DNA from: DATLNF01 sp963765815
GTDB taxonomy: Bacteria > Actinomycetota > Actinomycetes > BP-191
Reading direction: 5' to 3'
DNA: 64,000 nucleotides
NCBI GenBank assembly: GCA_963765815.1
Contig: CAVXXT010000003.1
Coordinates: 558,001-622,000 of the forward strand
Shown here one piece after another: positions 1 through 7,522 of this stretch. The notes beneath the pieces were generated by a model. The model searched no databases. It had not been told where the DNA came from and saw nothing but the letters and a program-made list of their open reading frames with translations. A program made the position numbers and the translations under genes. How positions within the stretch are numbered: position 1 is the first letter of the stretch; every line of letters starts with the position of its first letter.

Positions 1-1
1 G

Positions 2-688
2 ATCGACACCGCGCCGGTCACCAACGCCGCCTACGCGCAGTTCATCGGCGAGGGCGGCTACGCCGACCGCCGTTGGTGGTCCGACGACGGGTGGGCCTGG
101 CGCCGCGACACCGACGCCGTCGCGCCGCTGCACTGGCTGCGCGACGAAGGCGGCCGCGGCTGGCTGCGCGACCGCTTCGGCCACGTCGAGGCCCTGCCGC
201 CGGACGAGCCGGTGGTCCACGTCTGCTGGCACGAGGCGCAGGCCTTCGCGACGTGGGCCGGCAAGCGGCTGCCGACCGAGGCGGAGTGGGAGAAGGCGGC
301 CGCCTTCGACCCGGCGACCGGCCGCTCGCGCCGCTACCCGTGGGGCGACGCCGACCCGTCCGGCGCCCACGCCAACCTGGGCCAGCGGCGCTGGCGACCC
401 GCGCCGGCGGGCGCCTACCCGGGCGGCGTGAGCGCGCTCGGCTGCCACCAGATGATCGGCGACGTCTGGGAGTGGACCTCGTCGGACTTCACGGCGTACG
501 ACGGCTTCCGGGTCTTCCCCTATGCCGAGTACTCCGCGGTGTTCTTCGGCAGCGACTACAAGGTGCTGCGCGGCGGTTCGTGGGCGACGTCGCCGCAGGC
601 GATCCGCAACAGCTTCCGCAACTGGGACTACCCGATCCGCCGGCAGATCTTCAGCGGCTTCCGCTGCGCGCGCGACTTGGACGCCTGA
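2..688 (+). CDS. egtB: EgtB, hercynine oxygenase (C-terminal part)
   Basis: This is the C-terminal 228 residues of the non-haem iron enzyme that joins gamma-glutamylcysteine to hercynine by oxidative C-S bond formation in ergothioneine synthesis. The gene runs off the left edge, so the DinB-like iron-binding domain is missing. What remains is the formylglycine-generating-enzyme-type fold: the track RLPTEAEWEKAA, a GDVWEWTSSDF block, the RGGSWAT segment and the closing GFRCARD are all hallmarks. The identification rests on these motifs plus the following egtC and egtD. The stop codon lies inside one copy of a 14-bp direct repeat next to egtC. Confidence 0.93.
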   Translation: MDTAPVTNAAYAQFIGEGGYADRRWWSDDGWAWRRDTDAVAPLHWLRDEGGRGWLRDRFGHVEALPPDEPVVHVCWHEAQAFATWAGKRLPTEAEWEKAAAFDPATGRSRRYPWGDADPSGAHANLGQRRWRPAPAGAYPGGVSALGCHQMIGDVWEWTSSDFTAYDGFRVFPYAEYSAVFFGSDYKVLRGGSWATSPQAIRNSFRNWDYPIRRQIFSGFRCARDLDA

Positions 689-711
689 CATGGGCACGGA
701 CGCCTGACATG
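679..711 (+). repeat. 14-bp direct repeat at the egtB/egtC junction
   Basis: The string GGACGCCTGACATG occurs at 679-692 and again at 698-711, a 19-bp period. The first copy holds the egtB stop and an ATG at 690 that opens a five-codon reading frame (M-G-T-D-A, stop at 705-707). The second copy supplies the egtC start codon at 709. The arrangement looks like a small tandem duplication of the stop/start junction. Confidence 0.85.
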
Positions 712-1446
712 TGCCGCCACCTCGCCTACCTCGGCCCGGAGGTCACCCTCGGGTCGCTCGTCCTCGAGCCGCCGTGTGGCCTGCTGCAGCAGTCGTTCGC
801 GCCGCGCCTGCAGGCGCACGGCCGGCTCAACGCCGACGGGTACGGCGTGGGCTGGTGGTCGCCGGTGCGGGCCGAGCCGGCTCTCCACCGACGCGCGGTG
901 CCGCTGTGGTCCGACCGGTCGTTCGCGTCGTGGGCCGGTGTCGTGTCCTCGGGAGCGGTCGTCGCGGCGGTGCGCTCGGCGACCCCGCCGTACCCGGTCG
1001 AGGAGAGCTGCGCCGCGCCGTTCGGCGACGGCCGGTGGCTGTTCAGCCTCAACGGCGCGGTCAGCGACGGCGCTGGTGACACGGGGGCGCGGCTGCGCGC
1101 GACCCTCGGCGCCGAGCGTCAGTCGTGGGTCGACGCACCGGTCGACTCGGCGCTGGTGTTTGCGCTGGTCCGCGCACGGCTGACCGACGGCATGTCCGCG
1201 GCCGAGGCGTTGGCGGCTGTCGTCGAGTCGATCGACGAGATCGCGCCCTCACGGCTCAACCTGCTCATCTCCGACGGCGAGTCGATCGCCGCGACGACCC
1301 ACGGGGACACGCTGTTCACCCGCCGGCACGCCGACTCGGTGCTCGTCGCGTCCGAGCCGGACGACGACAGCGACGACTGGACTCCCGTCCCGCCCGAGTC
1401 CCTCGTCGACGCCACCCGCACCTCCCTGTCGGTGACCCCACTATGA
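709..1446 (+). CDS. egtC: EgtC, gamma-glutamyl-hercynylcysteine sulfoxide hydrolase
   Basis: This is a class II glutamine-amidotransferase-fold hydrolase (245 aa) that removes the gamma-glutamyl group from the EgtB product. The protein starts MCRHLAYLGP, so removal of Met1 exposes Cys2, the N-terminal nucleophile of the family; this fixes the start at 709 rather than upstream. The DGYGVGWWS segment and the SLNGAVSDG loop are typical. Its stop overlaps the egtD start (ATGA at 1443-1446), which suggests translational coupling within the egtBCD operon. Confidence 0.93.
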   Translation: MCRHLAYLGPEVTLGSLVLEPPCGLLQQSFAPRLQAHGRLNADGYGVGWWSPVRAEPALHRRAVPLWSDRSFASWAGVVSSGAVVAAVRSATPPYPVEESCAAPFGDGRWLFSLNGAVSDGAGDTGARLRATLGAERQSWVDAPVDSALVFALVRARLTDGMSAAEALAAVVESIDEIAPSRLNLLISDGESIAATTHGDTLFTRRHADSVLVASEPDDDSDDWTPVPPESLVDATRTSLSVTPL

Positions 1447-2417
1447 CGGCGGGGATCACCGTCGAGGTGCACCTGACGGCGGAGGATGTGGCGCAGGCGC
1501 TGCGAGACGACGTCGCGCGCGGGCTGACGTCGACGCCGAAGACGCTGCCGCCCAAGTGGTTCTACGACGACCGCGGCTCCGAGCTGTTCGACGCCATCAC
1601 CCGGCTGCCCGAGTACTACCCGACCCGCGCGGAGCGCGCGATCCTCGCCGCGCACTCCGCCGACATCGCCAAGGCGACCGCGGCCGACACGCTGGTCGAG
1701 CTCGGCTCGGGCACGTCGGAGAAGACCCGCCTGCTGCTCGACGCGCTTCGCGACGCGGGCTCACTGCGCCGCTTCGTGCCGTTCGACGTCAGCGAGGCGA
1801 CGTTGCGATCGGCCGCCGCGGCGGTGCGCGACGAGTACCCCGGCACGTCGGTGCACGCGATCGTCGGCGACTTCGAGCGACACCTCACCCACCTGCCGGC
1901 CGGCGGGACCCGGCTGATCGCGTTCCTCGGCGGCACGATCGGCAACCTCGTCCCGGCCGCGAGACGGGAGCTGCTGTCGACGCTGCGCTCCGGGATGGGT
2001 CCGGACGACGCGCTCCTGCTCGGCACCGACCTGGTGAAGGACGAGGCTCGCCTGGTCGCGGCCTACGACGACTCCGCCGGCGTCACCGCCGACTTCAACC
2101 GCAACGTGCTGCACGTCATCAACCGCGAGCTCGACGCCGACTTCGACGTGACCCGCTTCGAGCACGTCGCCCGCTGGAACGCCGACGACGAGTGGATCGA
2201 GATGTGGCTGCGCTCCACGGTCGCGCAGAGCGTGCAGGTCCGCGCGCTCGGGCTGACGGTCGGCTACGCCGTGGATGAGGAGATGCGGACCGAGATCAGC
2301 GCCAAGTTCCGCCGTGACGCGCTGGTCGACGAGATCGAGAGCTGCGGTCTCGCCGTCGACTCGATCTGGACCGGTGTCGACGACGACTTCGCCGTGACGC
2401 TGGCCCGACCGGTCTGA
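1443..2417 (+). CDS. egtD: EgtD, L-histidine N-alpha-methyltransferase
   Basis: This SAM-dependent enzyme trimethylates histidine to hercynine, the first committed step of ergothioneine synthesis. At 324 aa it has the usual family length. The N-terminal segment has the FYDDRGSELFDAI and LPEYYPTRAE blocks, then the SAM-binding LVELGSGTSEKTRLLL motif near residue 80. FNRNVLHVINRELDADFD lies in the substrate-binding part, and the end, FAVTLARP, is typical. The start overlaps egtC by four bases. No egtE follows: the next gene is convergent, so the final C-S lyase must be encoded elsewhere or be recruited. Confidence 0.95.
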   Translation: MTAGITVEVHLTAEDVAQALRDDVARGLTSTPKTLPPKWFYDDRGSELFDAITRLPEYYPTRAERAILAAHSADIAKATAADTLVELGSGTSEKTRLLLDALRDAGSLRRFVPFDVSEATLRSAAAAVRDEYPGTSVHAIVGDFERHLTHLPAGGTRLIAFLGGTIGNLVPAARRELLSTLRSGMGPDDALLLGTDLVKDEARLVAAYDDSAGVTADFNRNVLHVINRELDADFDVTRFEHVARWNADDEWIEMWLRSTVAQSVQVRALGLTVGYAVDEEMRTEISAKFRRDALVDEIESCGLAVDSIWTGVDDDFAVTLARPV

Positions 2418-2418
2418 C

Positions 2419-2937
2419 CTACGTCGCGCGGAGTCGCCGTCGGCGTACGACGACCGCGGCGCCGATCAGTGCGGCGGCGGCCAACACGACCGGCCAGGCG
2501 ATGGAGACACCGCCGCCGGACACCGAAACACTGCCGATCGAGTCATCTGCCGTGAACCGTCGAACGACGTCGGGCCTGGGGTCGTCCGCGTCGGCGGCGT
2601 AGACCAGCCGCAGCTCGTGCTCGCCGCTGTCGGCGACCGGGACGCTGAGCTGCTCGCGAGCGCCGGCTCGCAGCGAGTGCGCGGTGAACACCGAGCCGCT
2701 GCCGAGATCACCGGTGACGTCGACCGGCTGATCGTCGAGGTGCACCGCGAAGTCCACGGCGGCAAGCGCGCCGCCCGAAGCGGTGATCACCACCTCGACC
2801 CGGCCGGCGCCGACGGTGCTGCCCTCAGCGGGGCTCTCGATCGTCAGCGTGGCGCGCTGGTGCGCCGACGCCGGGGATCCGGCGCCGGTCAGCGCGACGA
2901 TGGCGACAAGCAGGAGTAGCACGGGGCGACGAGGCAT
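2419..2937 (-). CDS. Secreted, C-terminally anchored CopC-like Ig-fold protein
   Basis: This 172-aa protein has a signal peptide ending SPASA, followed directly by HQRATLTIESPAEGSTV, so the predicted mature N-terminus is a histidine, as in CopC. A single beta-sandwich-like domain follows, then a C-terminal membrane helix (about 142-163) ending in VVRRRRLRAT. It is the last gene of a minus-strand run headed by the ECF sigma factor at 3434-3955. Copper binding is an inference from the N-terminal His and the neighbouring CopCD and YcnI genes; no catalytic motif is seen. Confidence 0.7.
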   Translation of the reverse strand: MPRRPVLLLLVAIVALTGAGSPASAHQRATLTIESPAEGSTVGAGRVEVVITASGGALAAVDFAVHLDDQPVDVTGDLGSGSVFTAHSLRAGAREQLSVPVADSGEHELRLVYAADADDPRPDVVRRFTADDSIGSVSVSGGGVSIAWPVVLAAAALIGAAVVVRRRRLRAT

Positions 2938-2960
2938 CCGGACATTCTCGCAGCGCGGGT

Positions 2961-3386
2961 CTACCGGAACGTGAAGGTGTAGGCGACGCTCGCGGTCGGT
3001 CCGCCGGTGACGTTGCAGACGGCGATCCGGACCTCCTGGCCCGGAGTGGCCTTCTTGTAGGTCACCTTGCGCACGGGCGCGGTGTTGGCCGGGTCCAGCT
3101 GAGCAGCCTGGCCGAGCAGCTTCCCCCTGCTGTCCAAGAGCTCCAGCACCCAGTCGCCGAGGAAGCCGGACAGCTCCACCTCGAGGACGCCGCGGTCGGG
3201 CAGGACGACCTCGCGGGTGTTCTTCGAGAGGCCCTCGAACCCGTCCGTGCAGTGCGACGCCGCCTCGACGGCGTACGGGACAGGAGCGGTCACGTCGTAC
3301 TGCTCCTTGAGTGGTGCCTTGTGGGTCGCCGCGGCGGTGCCGGCTAGCAAGGGCAGCGCGAACAGCGCCGGCAGGACTCGTCTCAT
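2961..3386 (-). CDS. Small secreted protein of the copper island
   Basis: This 141-aa protein has a signal peptide (MRRVLPALFALPLLAGTAAA). The mature part begins THKAPLKEQYDV, again with a His near the N-terminus, and contains two cysteines (SHCTDG and AVCNVT) that could form a disulfide. The remainder is beta-rich and has the look of a pre-peptidase C-terminal or similar extracellular sandwich domain. It lies between the ECF sigma gene and the CopC-like gene on the same strand and probably belongs to the same unit. I do not recognise the family. Confidence 0.7.
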   Translation of the reverse strand: MRRVLPALFALPLLAGTAAATHKAPLKEQYDVTAPVPYAVEAASHCTDGFEGLSKNTREVVLPDRGVLEVELSGFLGDWVLELLDSRGKLLGQAAQLDPANTAPVRKVTYKKATPGQEVRIAVCNVTGGPTASVAYTFTFR

Positions 3387-3433
3387 GCCTCACTGCTTCG
3401 CCCTGCGGCACGCCACTCCTGCGCCGCTCGCCG

Positions 3434-3955
3434 TCAGCCGACGTCGGCCTCATGCACGGCGCGCTGCAGCTCGTCGCGCGCCCGAGCAACCCGCGACCGC
3501 ACTGTGCCGATGGGCACACCGCAGGCCTGAGCGGTCTCGGCGTACGAAAGACCGATCACCTGGGTGAGAACGAACGCCGCACGCCGGTCCGGGTCGAGCC
3601 GGCCCACCAGGTCGACTGCGACAACATCGCCGGCCTCGTCACGTGCGTGCTCCCGTGGGGCGGCCGCGAGCCGGTGCAGCAGCCGCCGGCTGCGCACCTT
3701 CGCGCGGATCGCGTCGGCGCAGGTGCGCCGTGCCACGCCGAGCAGCCACACCCGGAACGGCGCGGTGGCCTCGTACGACGGCAACGAGCGCAGCGCGCGC
3801 AGGTACGTCTCCTGCGCGAGGTCGTCGGCCTCGGCCGAGCTGATCAGGTGTGCGCAGAGCCGCCACACGTCCGACTGCGTCGCCCGCACGAGTGCGGCGA
3901 CCGCGACCGGGTCGCCCTCCCGGGCGGCCTGCGCGGTCGACGCGAGCGGGTCCAT
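3434..3955 (-). CDS. ECF-family RNA polymerase sigma factor
   Basis: This is a 173-aa group IV sigma factor. Region 2 contains AEADDLAQETYLRALRSLPSY and FRVWLLGVARRTCADAIR; region 4 contains LTQVIGLSYAETAQACGVPIGTVRSRVARARDEL, the helix-turn-helix that reads the -35 element. It is divergent from a zinc-finger anti-sigma gene at 4015, only 59 bp away. It very likely drives the anti-sigma/CopCD operon: an ECF-type promoter lies in that gap. The shape recalls small SigC-like actinobacterial ECF factors, but I do not assign a symbol. Confidence 0.92.
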   Translation of the reverse strand: MDPLASTAQAAREGDPVAVAALVRATQSDVWRLCAHLISSAEADDLAQETYLRALRSLPSYEATAPFRVWLLGVARRTCADAIRAKVRSRRLLHRLAAAPREHARDEAGDVVAVDLVGRLDPDRRAAFVLTQVIGLSYAETAQACGVPIGTVRSRVARARDELQRAVHEADVG

Positions 3956-3979
3956 GACCAGATCATTTCACCCGACCCG

Positions 3980-4007
3980 GGAACTTCCGTCCTCGCACCG
4001 ACGACTA
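3980..4007 (+). promoter_or_regulatory. Candidate ECF-type promoter for the anti-sigma/copD operon
   Basis: A GGAAC -35 element (3980-3984) is followed after 17 bp by CGACTA (4002-4007), close to the CGTCTA -10 of ECF promoters. Transcription would start about 2-4 bases before the ATG at 4015, giving an almost leaderless message. The site sits in the 59-bp gap between the divergent sigma and anti-sigma genes, where an autoregulated promoter is expected. It was found by eye. Confidence 0.5.
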
Positions 4008-4014
4008 CTCGGTC

Positions 4015-4641
4015 ATGAAGTGCTCAGACGCACGCGAGGCGCTGTCCGCCGGGCTCGACGGCGAGTCCGCCACCGTTCCCGACGACGATGTCGCCAGGCA
4101 TGTCGCGGCCTGTCCGCCCTGTGCCGCGTGGCTCGACGGCGCGGCCCTGGTCACGCGCAAGGCCCGCCTCGGCCGACCGATCAACGTGCCCGACCTCACG
4201 AACCGCGTCGTTGCCGCCGTCGCCACTGCCGACGGGCTGAACCGCCCGCGCGCGGGGATTGCGCGCGTCGCGCTCGCCCTCGTCGCCGTCGTGCAGGTCG
4301 CGTTGAGCTTGCCTGCGCTGCTGAGCACCGGGCACCTCGACGCAGCTGTGCATGTCTCGCGCGAGATCGGCGCGACGGACATCGCTCTGGCCGTTGGCGT
4401 TCTAGCTGCGGCGTGGCGTCCTTGGCGGGCGGCCGGGATGCTGCCGGTCGTCGCCGCACTCGCGGTGGGGCTGAGCGCCACCACGGTCGTCGACGTCGTC
4501 CGGGGGCATGTCCCCGCCGCGCACGAGGTGCCGCACCTGCTCGCCCTCGCCGATGCCGCGCTGCTCTGGCGGCTGCGCCGGCAGGTCGGCCAGTTCGCGA
4601 GCCCACCCGAGTCGCGGTCCGTGCTGCGACGGGCGGCGTGA
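4015..4641 (+). CDS. Zinc-finger anti-sigma factor, membrane-bound
   Basis: This 208-aa protein begins with a zf-HC2-type zinc-binding anti-sigma domain: Cys3 in MKCSDAREAL and the HVAACPPC motif supply the His/Cys ligands. The C-terminal half holds about four hydrophobic segments (VALALVAVVQVALSLPALL; IALAVGVLAAAW; LPVVAALAVGLSATTVV; LLALADAALLW), so it is an integral membrane protein. It presumably holds the divergent ECF factor inactive at the membrane until a copper or envelope signal arrives. Its stop overlaps the GTG start of the CopC-CopD gene (GTGA at 4638-4641). Confidence 0.85.
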   Translation: MKCSDAREALSAGLDGESATVPDDDVARHVAACPPCAAWLDGAALVTRKARLGRPINVPDLTNRVVAAVATADGLNRPRAGIARVALALVAVVQVALSLPALLSTGHLDAAVHVSREIGATDIALAVGVLAAAWRPWRAAGMLPVVAALAVGLSATTVVDVVRGHVPAAHEVPHLLALADAALLWRLRRQVGQFASPPESRSVLRRAA

Positions 4642-6266
4642 GCGGCATACGCCGGGCTGCCGCGGTTCTCGTCACGTCGGTGCTGCTGCTGCTCGGCCTC
4701 GCCGTGCCCGCGTTCGCGCACGCGGCCCTGTTGCAGAGCACACCCGCTGACGGCGTCATCGTCGACGCCGCGCCGAGCGAGGTGCTGCTGCAGTTCAACG
4801 AGGCGGTCAGCACCTCGCTTGGCTCGGTGAAGGTCCTGTCCCCCACCGGGACGCGCGTCGACACCGGCCGGGTCAGCACCCGCGACGATCGGAAGACGGT
4901 CGTCGTGCCGCTGCGAGCCGAGCTCGCGAAGGGCACCTACCTCGTCGCCTGGCGGGTCGTCAGTGAGGACAGCCATCCGGTCAGTGGGGCGTCGACGTTC
5001 AGCGTCAGAAGCGTGAGCGCGGTCGCGGCAGCCCCAGCGTCGCGCGGAAGCGGAATCGCAGCGTGGCTGCTCGGTCTCAGCCGATTCGTCGCATACGTCG
5101 GGCTGCTCCTGCTCGTCGGCGCGATCGCGTTCGTCACTTTCGTCGGCCTGCCGGCGCGCAAGGGCGATCGGCTCCGACTTGTGACCGGCGCCGCCCTGAT
5201 CGCTGCCGCCGCCGGCACCGGCTGCGCGGTGCTGATGCAAGGTCCGTACGCCGCCGCGCTCCCGCTGTCCCACTCCGCGCGCCCCGCTCTGATCCGAGAC
5301 GTCGTCTCGACCCGCTACGGCACGGCGCTCGCCGTGCGCCTCGGCGTGCTGCTCGTCATGGCAGTGCTGCTCCGCGGCTGGGTACGGGCGCCTCGCCGGT
5401 CCGTGGGCACCGGGCTGCTCGTTCTGTCGACCGCGGCACTGCTCGCGACCTCGTGGGCTGGACACGCCGGTGTCGGCGACCTCGCGGCAGTCGCCCTGCC
5501 GCTCGATGTCGTGCATCTCGCCGCGGCCGCGGCGTGGGCCGGTGGGCTCGGACTGCTCGTCCTCGTCGTGCTGCCCGCCGGGGACGAGTCGAGCCTGCGG
5601 CGGCTGCTCCCCCGCTGGTCCCGCCTCGCCACGATCTCTGTCGCAGCTCTCGTCGCGACCGGGCTCTTCGCGTCGTGGCGCGAGGTCAGGGAGCTCGGCG
5701 CGCTGACCCCGACGGCATACGGACGCGAGCTCATGGCGAAGACCGGCCTGGTCGTCGCGATGATCGCGCTCGGCGCCCGCGGCCGGACGTGGGTGCGCCG
5801 GTACGCCGGCGGAGACCCTGCGGCGCGCCCCGGTGTGTCGCGGCTGCGCCGAAGCGTCGCCCTAGAAGCGGCAATCGCGCTGGTCGTGATAGGCGTGACC
5901 GCCGTGCTCGTCGAGACGACGCCGGCGCGGACGGCCTTCGCGCCGACCTTCGTCGCGCACTCGACCGTCGCCGGCGGGCTCGGGGTCGAGGTGCAGGTCG
6001 AGCCCGCGCGGGTCGGCGTCAACGCGATCCACGTCTACTTCGCCGGCGCCGGCGGCAAGGCCGTCGACGTCGAGGAGGTGACCGCCGTGCTTACCCGGGT
6101 CGGCACCGACGACCGCGTGGACGTCGCTGTGCCGCACGAGAGCCTCGGCCACTACGAGCAGACCCGCGTCGTCCTGCCGTTCAAGGGCAGCTGGCGGATC
6201 GAGCTGACGACCCGCACCAGTGACATCGACAGCACGACCCGTGCTTTCACGTTCCGCGTCCGATGA
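4638..6266 (+). CDS. CopC-CopD copper resistance/uptake fusion protein
   Basis: This 542-aa protein starts with a signal peptide ending AVPAFA, then the CopC domain HAALLQSTPADGVIVDAAP with the mature N-terminal His that ligates copper and the later DSHPVSGASTFSV motif that holds a second His. After residue about 145 there are about eight membrane helices of the CopD domain, including the WAGHAGVG and DVVHLAAAAAWAGGLGLLVL motifs with conserved His. A C-terminal soluble beta domain follows. It probably moves copper across the membrane. The GTG start at 4638 overlaps the anti-sigma stop, and the end overlaps by four bases an ATG in frame with the next gene. Confidence 0.92.
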   Translation: MSGIRRAAAVLVTSVLLLLGLAVPAFAHAALLQSTPADGVIVDAAPSEVLLQFNEAVSTSLGSVKVLSPTGTRVDTGRVSTRDDRKTVVVPLRAELAKGTYLVAWRVVSEDSHPVSGASTFSVRSVSAVAAAPASRGSGIAAWLLGLSRFVAYVGLLLLVGAIAFVTFVGLPARKGDRLRLVTGAALIAAAAGTGCAVLMQGPYAAALPLSHSARPALIRDVVSTRYGTALAVRLGVLLVMAVLLRGWVRAPRRSVGTGLLVLSTAALLATSWAGHAGVGDLAAVALPLDVVHLAAAAAWAGGLGLLVLVVLPAGDESSLRRLLPRWSRLATISVAALVATGLFASWREVRELGALTPTAYGRELMAKTGLVVAMIALGARGRTWVRRYAGGDPAARPGVSRLRRSVALEAAIALVVIGVTAVLVETTPARTAFAPTFVAHSTVAGGLGVEVQVEPARVGVNAIHVYFAGAGGKAVDVEEVTAVLTRVGTDDRVDVAVPHESLGHYEQTRVVLPFKGSWRIELTTRTSDIDSTTRAFTFRVR

Positions 6267-6292
6267 GGTCCACCCACCGAATGGAGAACGCA

Positions 6293-6994
6293 GTGCGCAC
6301 CTCCCGAGTCATGACGACCCTCGCCGCGACAGCGGTGCTCAGCGCGGCGCTGGGCGGTGTCGCTTCCGCGCACGTCACCGTCCAGGCGCCCGGCGCGACG
6401 CAGGGCGGCTTCACCAAGATGACGTTCCGGATGCCGACCGAGCGCGACGTCCCCACGACGAAGCTCGAGGTCGCCTTCCCGGTGGACCAGCCGATCGCCA
6501 GCGTCAGCGTGAAGCCGCACGCCGGCTGGACCTACACGGTGACGAAGGGCGCGCCGCCCGCGCCGTTCGAGGCGTTCGGCGAGCCGGTGACCTCGGTCGT
6601 GCAGCGCATCGTCTGGACGACGTCCGGCCCCGGCGTGAAGCCGGGCGAGTTCGAGGAGTTCGAGGTCTCGGCCGGCCCGCTGCCGAAGGTGGACCGGCTC
6701 ACCTTCAAGGCCCTGCAGACCTACGCCAACGGCGAGGTCGTGCGCTGGATCGAGGAGCGCGTCGCCGGCGGGTCCGAGCCCGAGCACCCGGCACCGTCGT
6801 TCTCCCTCGCCGCCGCGGCCGAGGAGGGGGCGTCGGCGACACCGGCGCCGACCGCCGGGGGCGACGCCGAGGACGAAGGGGACGAGGACGAGGAAGACGA
6901 AGGTGCGCTCGAGTACGCCGGCGTCGGGCTCGGCGGGCTCGCGCTGCTCGTGGCGGCGTACGCCGCGGTCCGCGCCGGCCGGCGCACCGCCTAG
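6293..6994 (+). CDS. YcnI-like copper-binding protein (DUF1775)
   Basis: This 233-aa secreted, membrane-anchored protein has a signal peptide ending GGVASA followed by HVTVQAPGATQGGFTKMTFRMP. The mature N-terminal His is the copper ligand of the YcnI family. The domain ends with the VVQRIVWTTSGPGVKPGEFEEF motif, then an acidic linker rich in Glu/Asp (about residues 190-205) and a C-terminal membrane helix. I prefer the GTG at 6293 because GGAG lies at a good distance upstream; an in-frame ATG at 6263 overlaps the copD stop and is the alternative. Confidence 0.9.
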   Translation: MRTSRVMTTLAATAVLSAALGGVASAHVTVQAPGATQGGFTKMTFRMPTERDVPTTKLEVAFPVDQPIASVSVKPHAGWTYTVTKGAPPAPFEAFGEPVTSVVQRIVWTTSGPGVKPGEFEEFEVSAGPLPKVDRLTFKALQTYANGEVVRWIEERVAGGSEPEHPAPSFSLAAAAEEGASATPAPTAGGDAEDEGDEDEEDEGALEYAGVGLGGLALLVAAYAAVRAGRRTA

Positions 6995-7005
6995 TAAGGC
7001 GCGCG

Positions 7006-7040
7006 GCCGACCCCGGCTTGAGATGATGGCCGGGGTCGGC
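7006..7040 (+). terminator. Hairpin, probable transcription terminator
   Basis: GCCGACCCCGGC (7006-7017) pairs perfectly with GCCGGGGTCGGC (7029-7040) across an 11-nt loop. There is no T-run, as is common for actinobacterial terminators. It lies between the YcnI-like gene and the lipoprotein gene and may cause only partial termination, because the genes beyond look functionally related. Confidence 0.6.
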
Positions 7041-7081
7041 TGCGCCGCAGGCCCGCGGGCTCATCGCTGACGAGGAGATCC

Positions 7082-7519
7082 ATGACCCACCGCTCGCTCG
7101 CCCTGCCGTCCGTCCTGCTCGTGCTCGCACTCGCCGGCTGCGGCTCCGACGAGCCGACGGCGCGGCCCAGCACCGCCGCGACGACGGGCTCAGCTGCCCC
7201 GACGACGGCCGACGCGTCGTCGGCGCCGGCGCCGGCCACGACCGCTCCGGTCGACGACACGAAGACGTTCGAGATCACGGTTGCCGGCGGGAACGTCACC
7301 CGCAAGAGCTCGACCTTCGAGCTCAAGCGTGGGGACAAGGCGCGGATCGTCGTCACGAGCGACAAGGCCGACGAGGTGCACCTGCACACCTACGACGTGA
7401 AGGTCGACGTCACGCCGGGTACGCCGGCGACGCTGGACTTCACCGCGACGATCCCGGGGCAGTTCGAGGTCGAGCTCGAGAACGCCGGCCTGGTCCTCGT
7501 GACCGTCTCGGTGCGCTAG
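7082..7519 (+). CDS. Cupredoxin-like lipoprotein
   Basis: This 145-aa protein has a lipobox in its signal peptide (VLALAGCGS, lipidated Cys near residue 20) and a Thr/Ala/Ser-rich linker. The compact domain begins FEITVAGGNV and contains GDKARIVVTSDKADEVHLHTYD and PGQFEVELENAG. That is the layout of cupredoxin-1-type domains found beside CopC/CopD in actinobacteria. The His pair HLH could bind metal, but the usual Cys ligand of blue-copper proteins is absent. A carrier or chaperone role at the outer face of the membrane is inferred from context. Confidence 0.8.
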   Translation: MTHRSLALPSVLLVLALAGCGSDEPTARPSTAATTGSAAPTTADASSAPAPATTAPVDDTKTFEITVAGGNVTRKSSTFELKRGDKARIVVTSDKADEVHLHTYDVKVDVTPGTPATLDFTATIPGQFEVELENAGLVLVTVSVR

Positions 7520-7522
7520 CCG

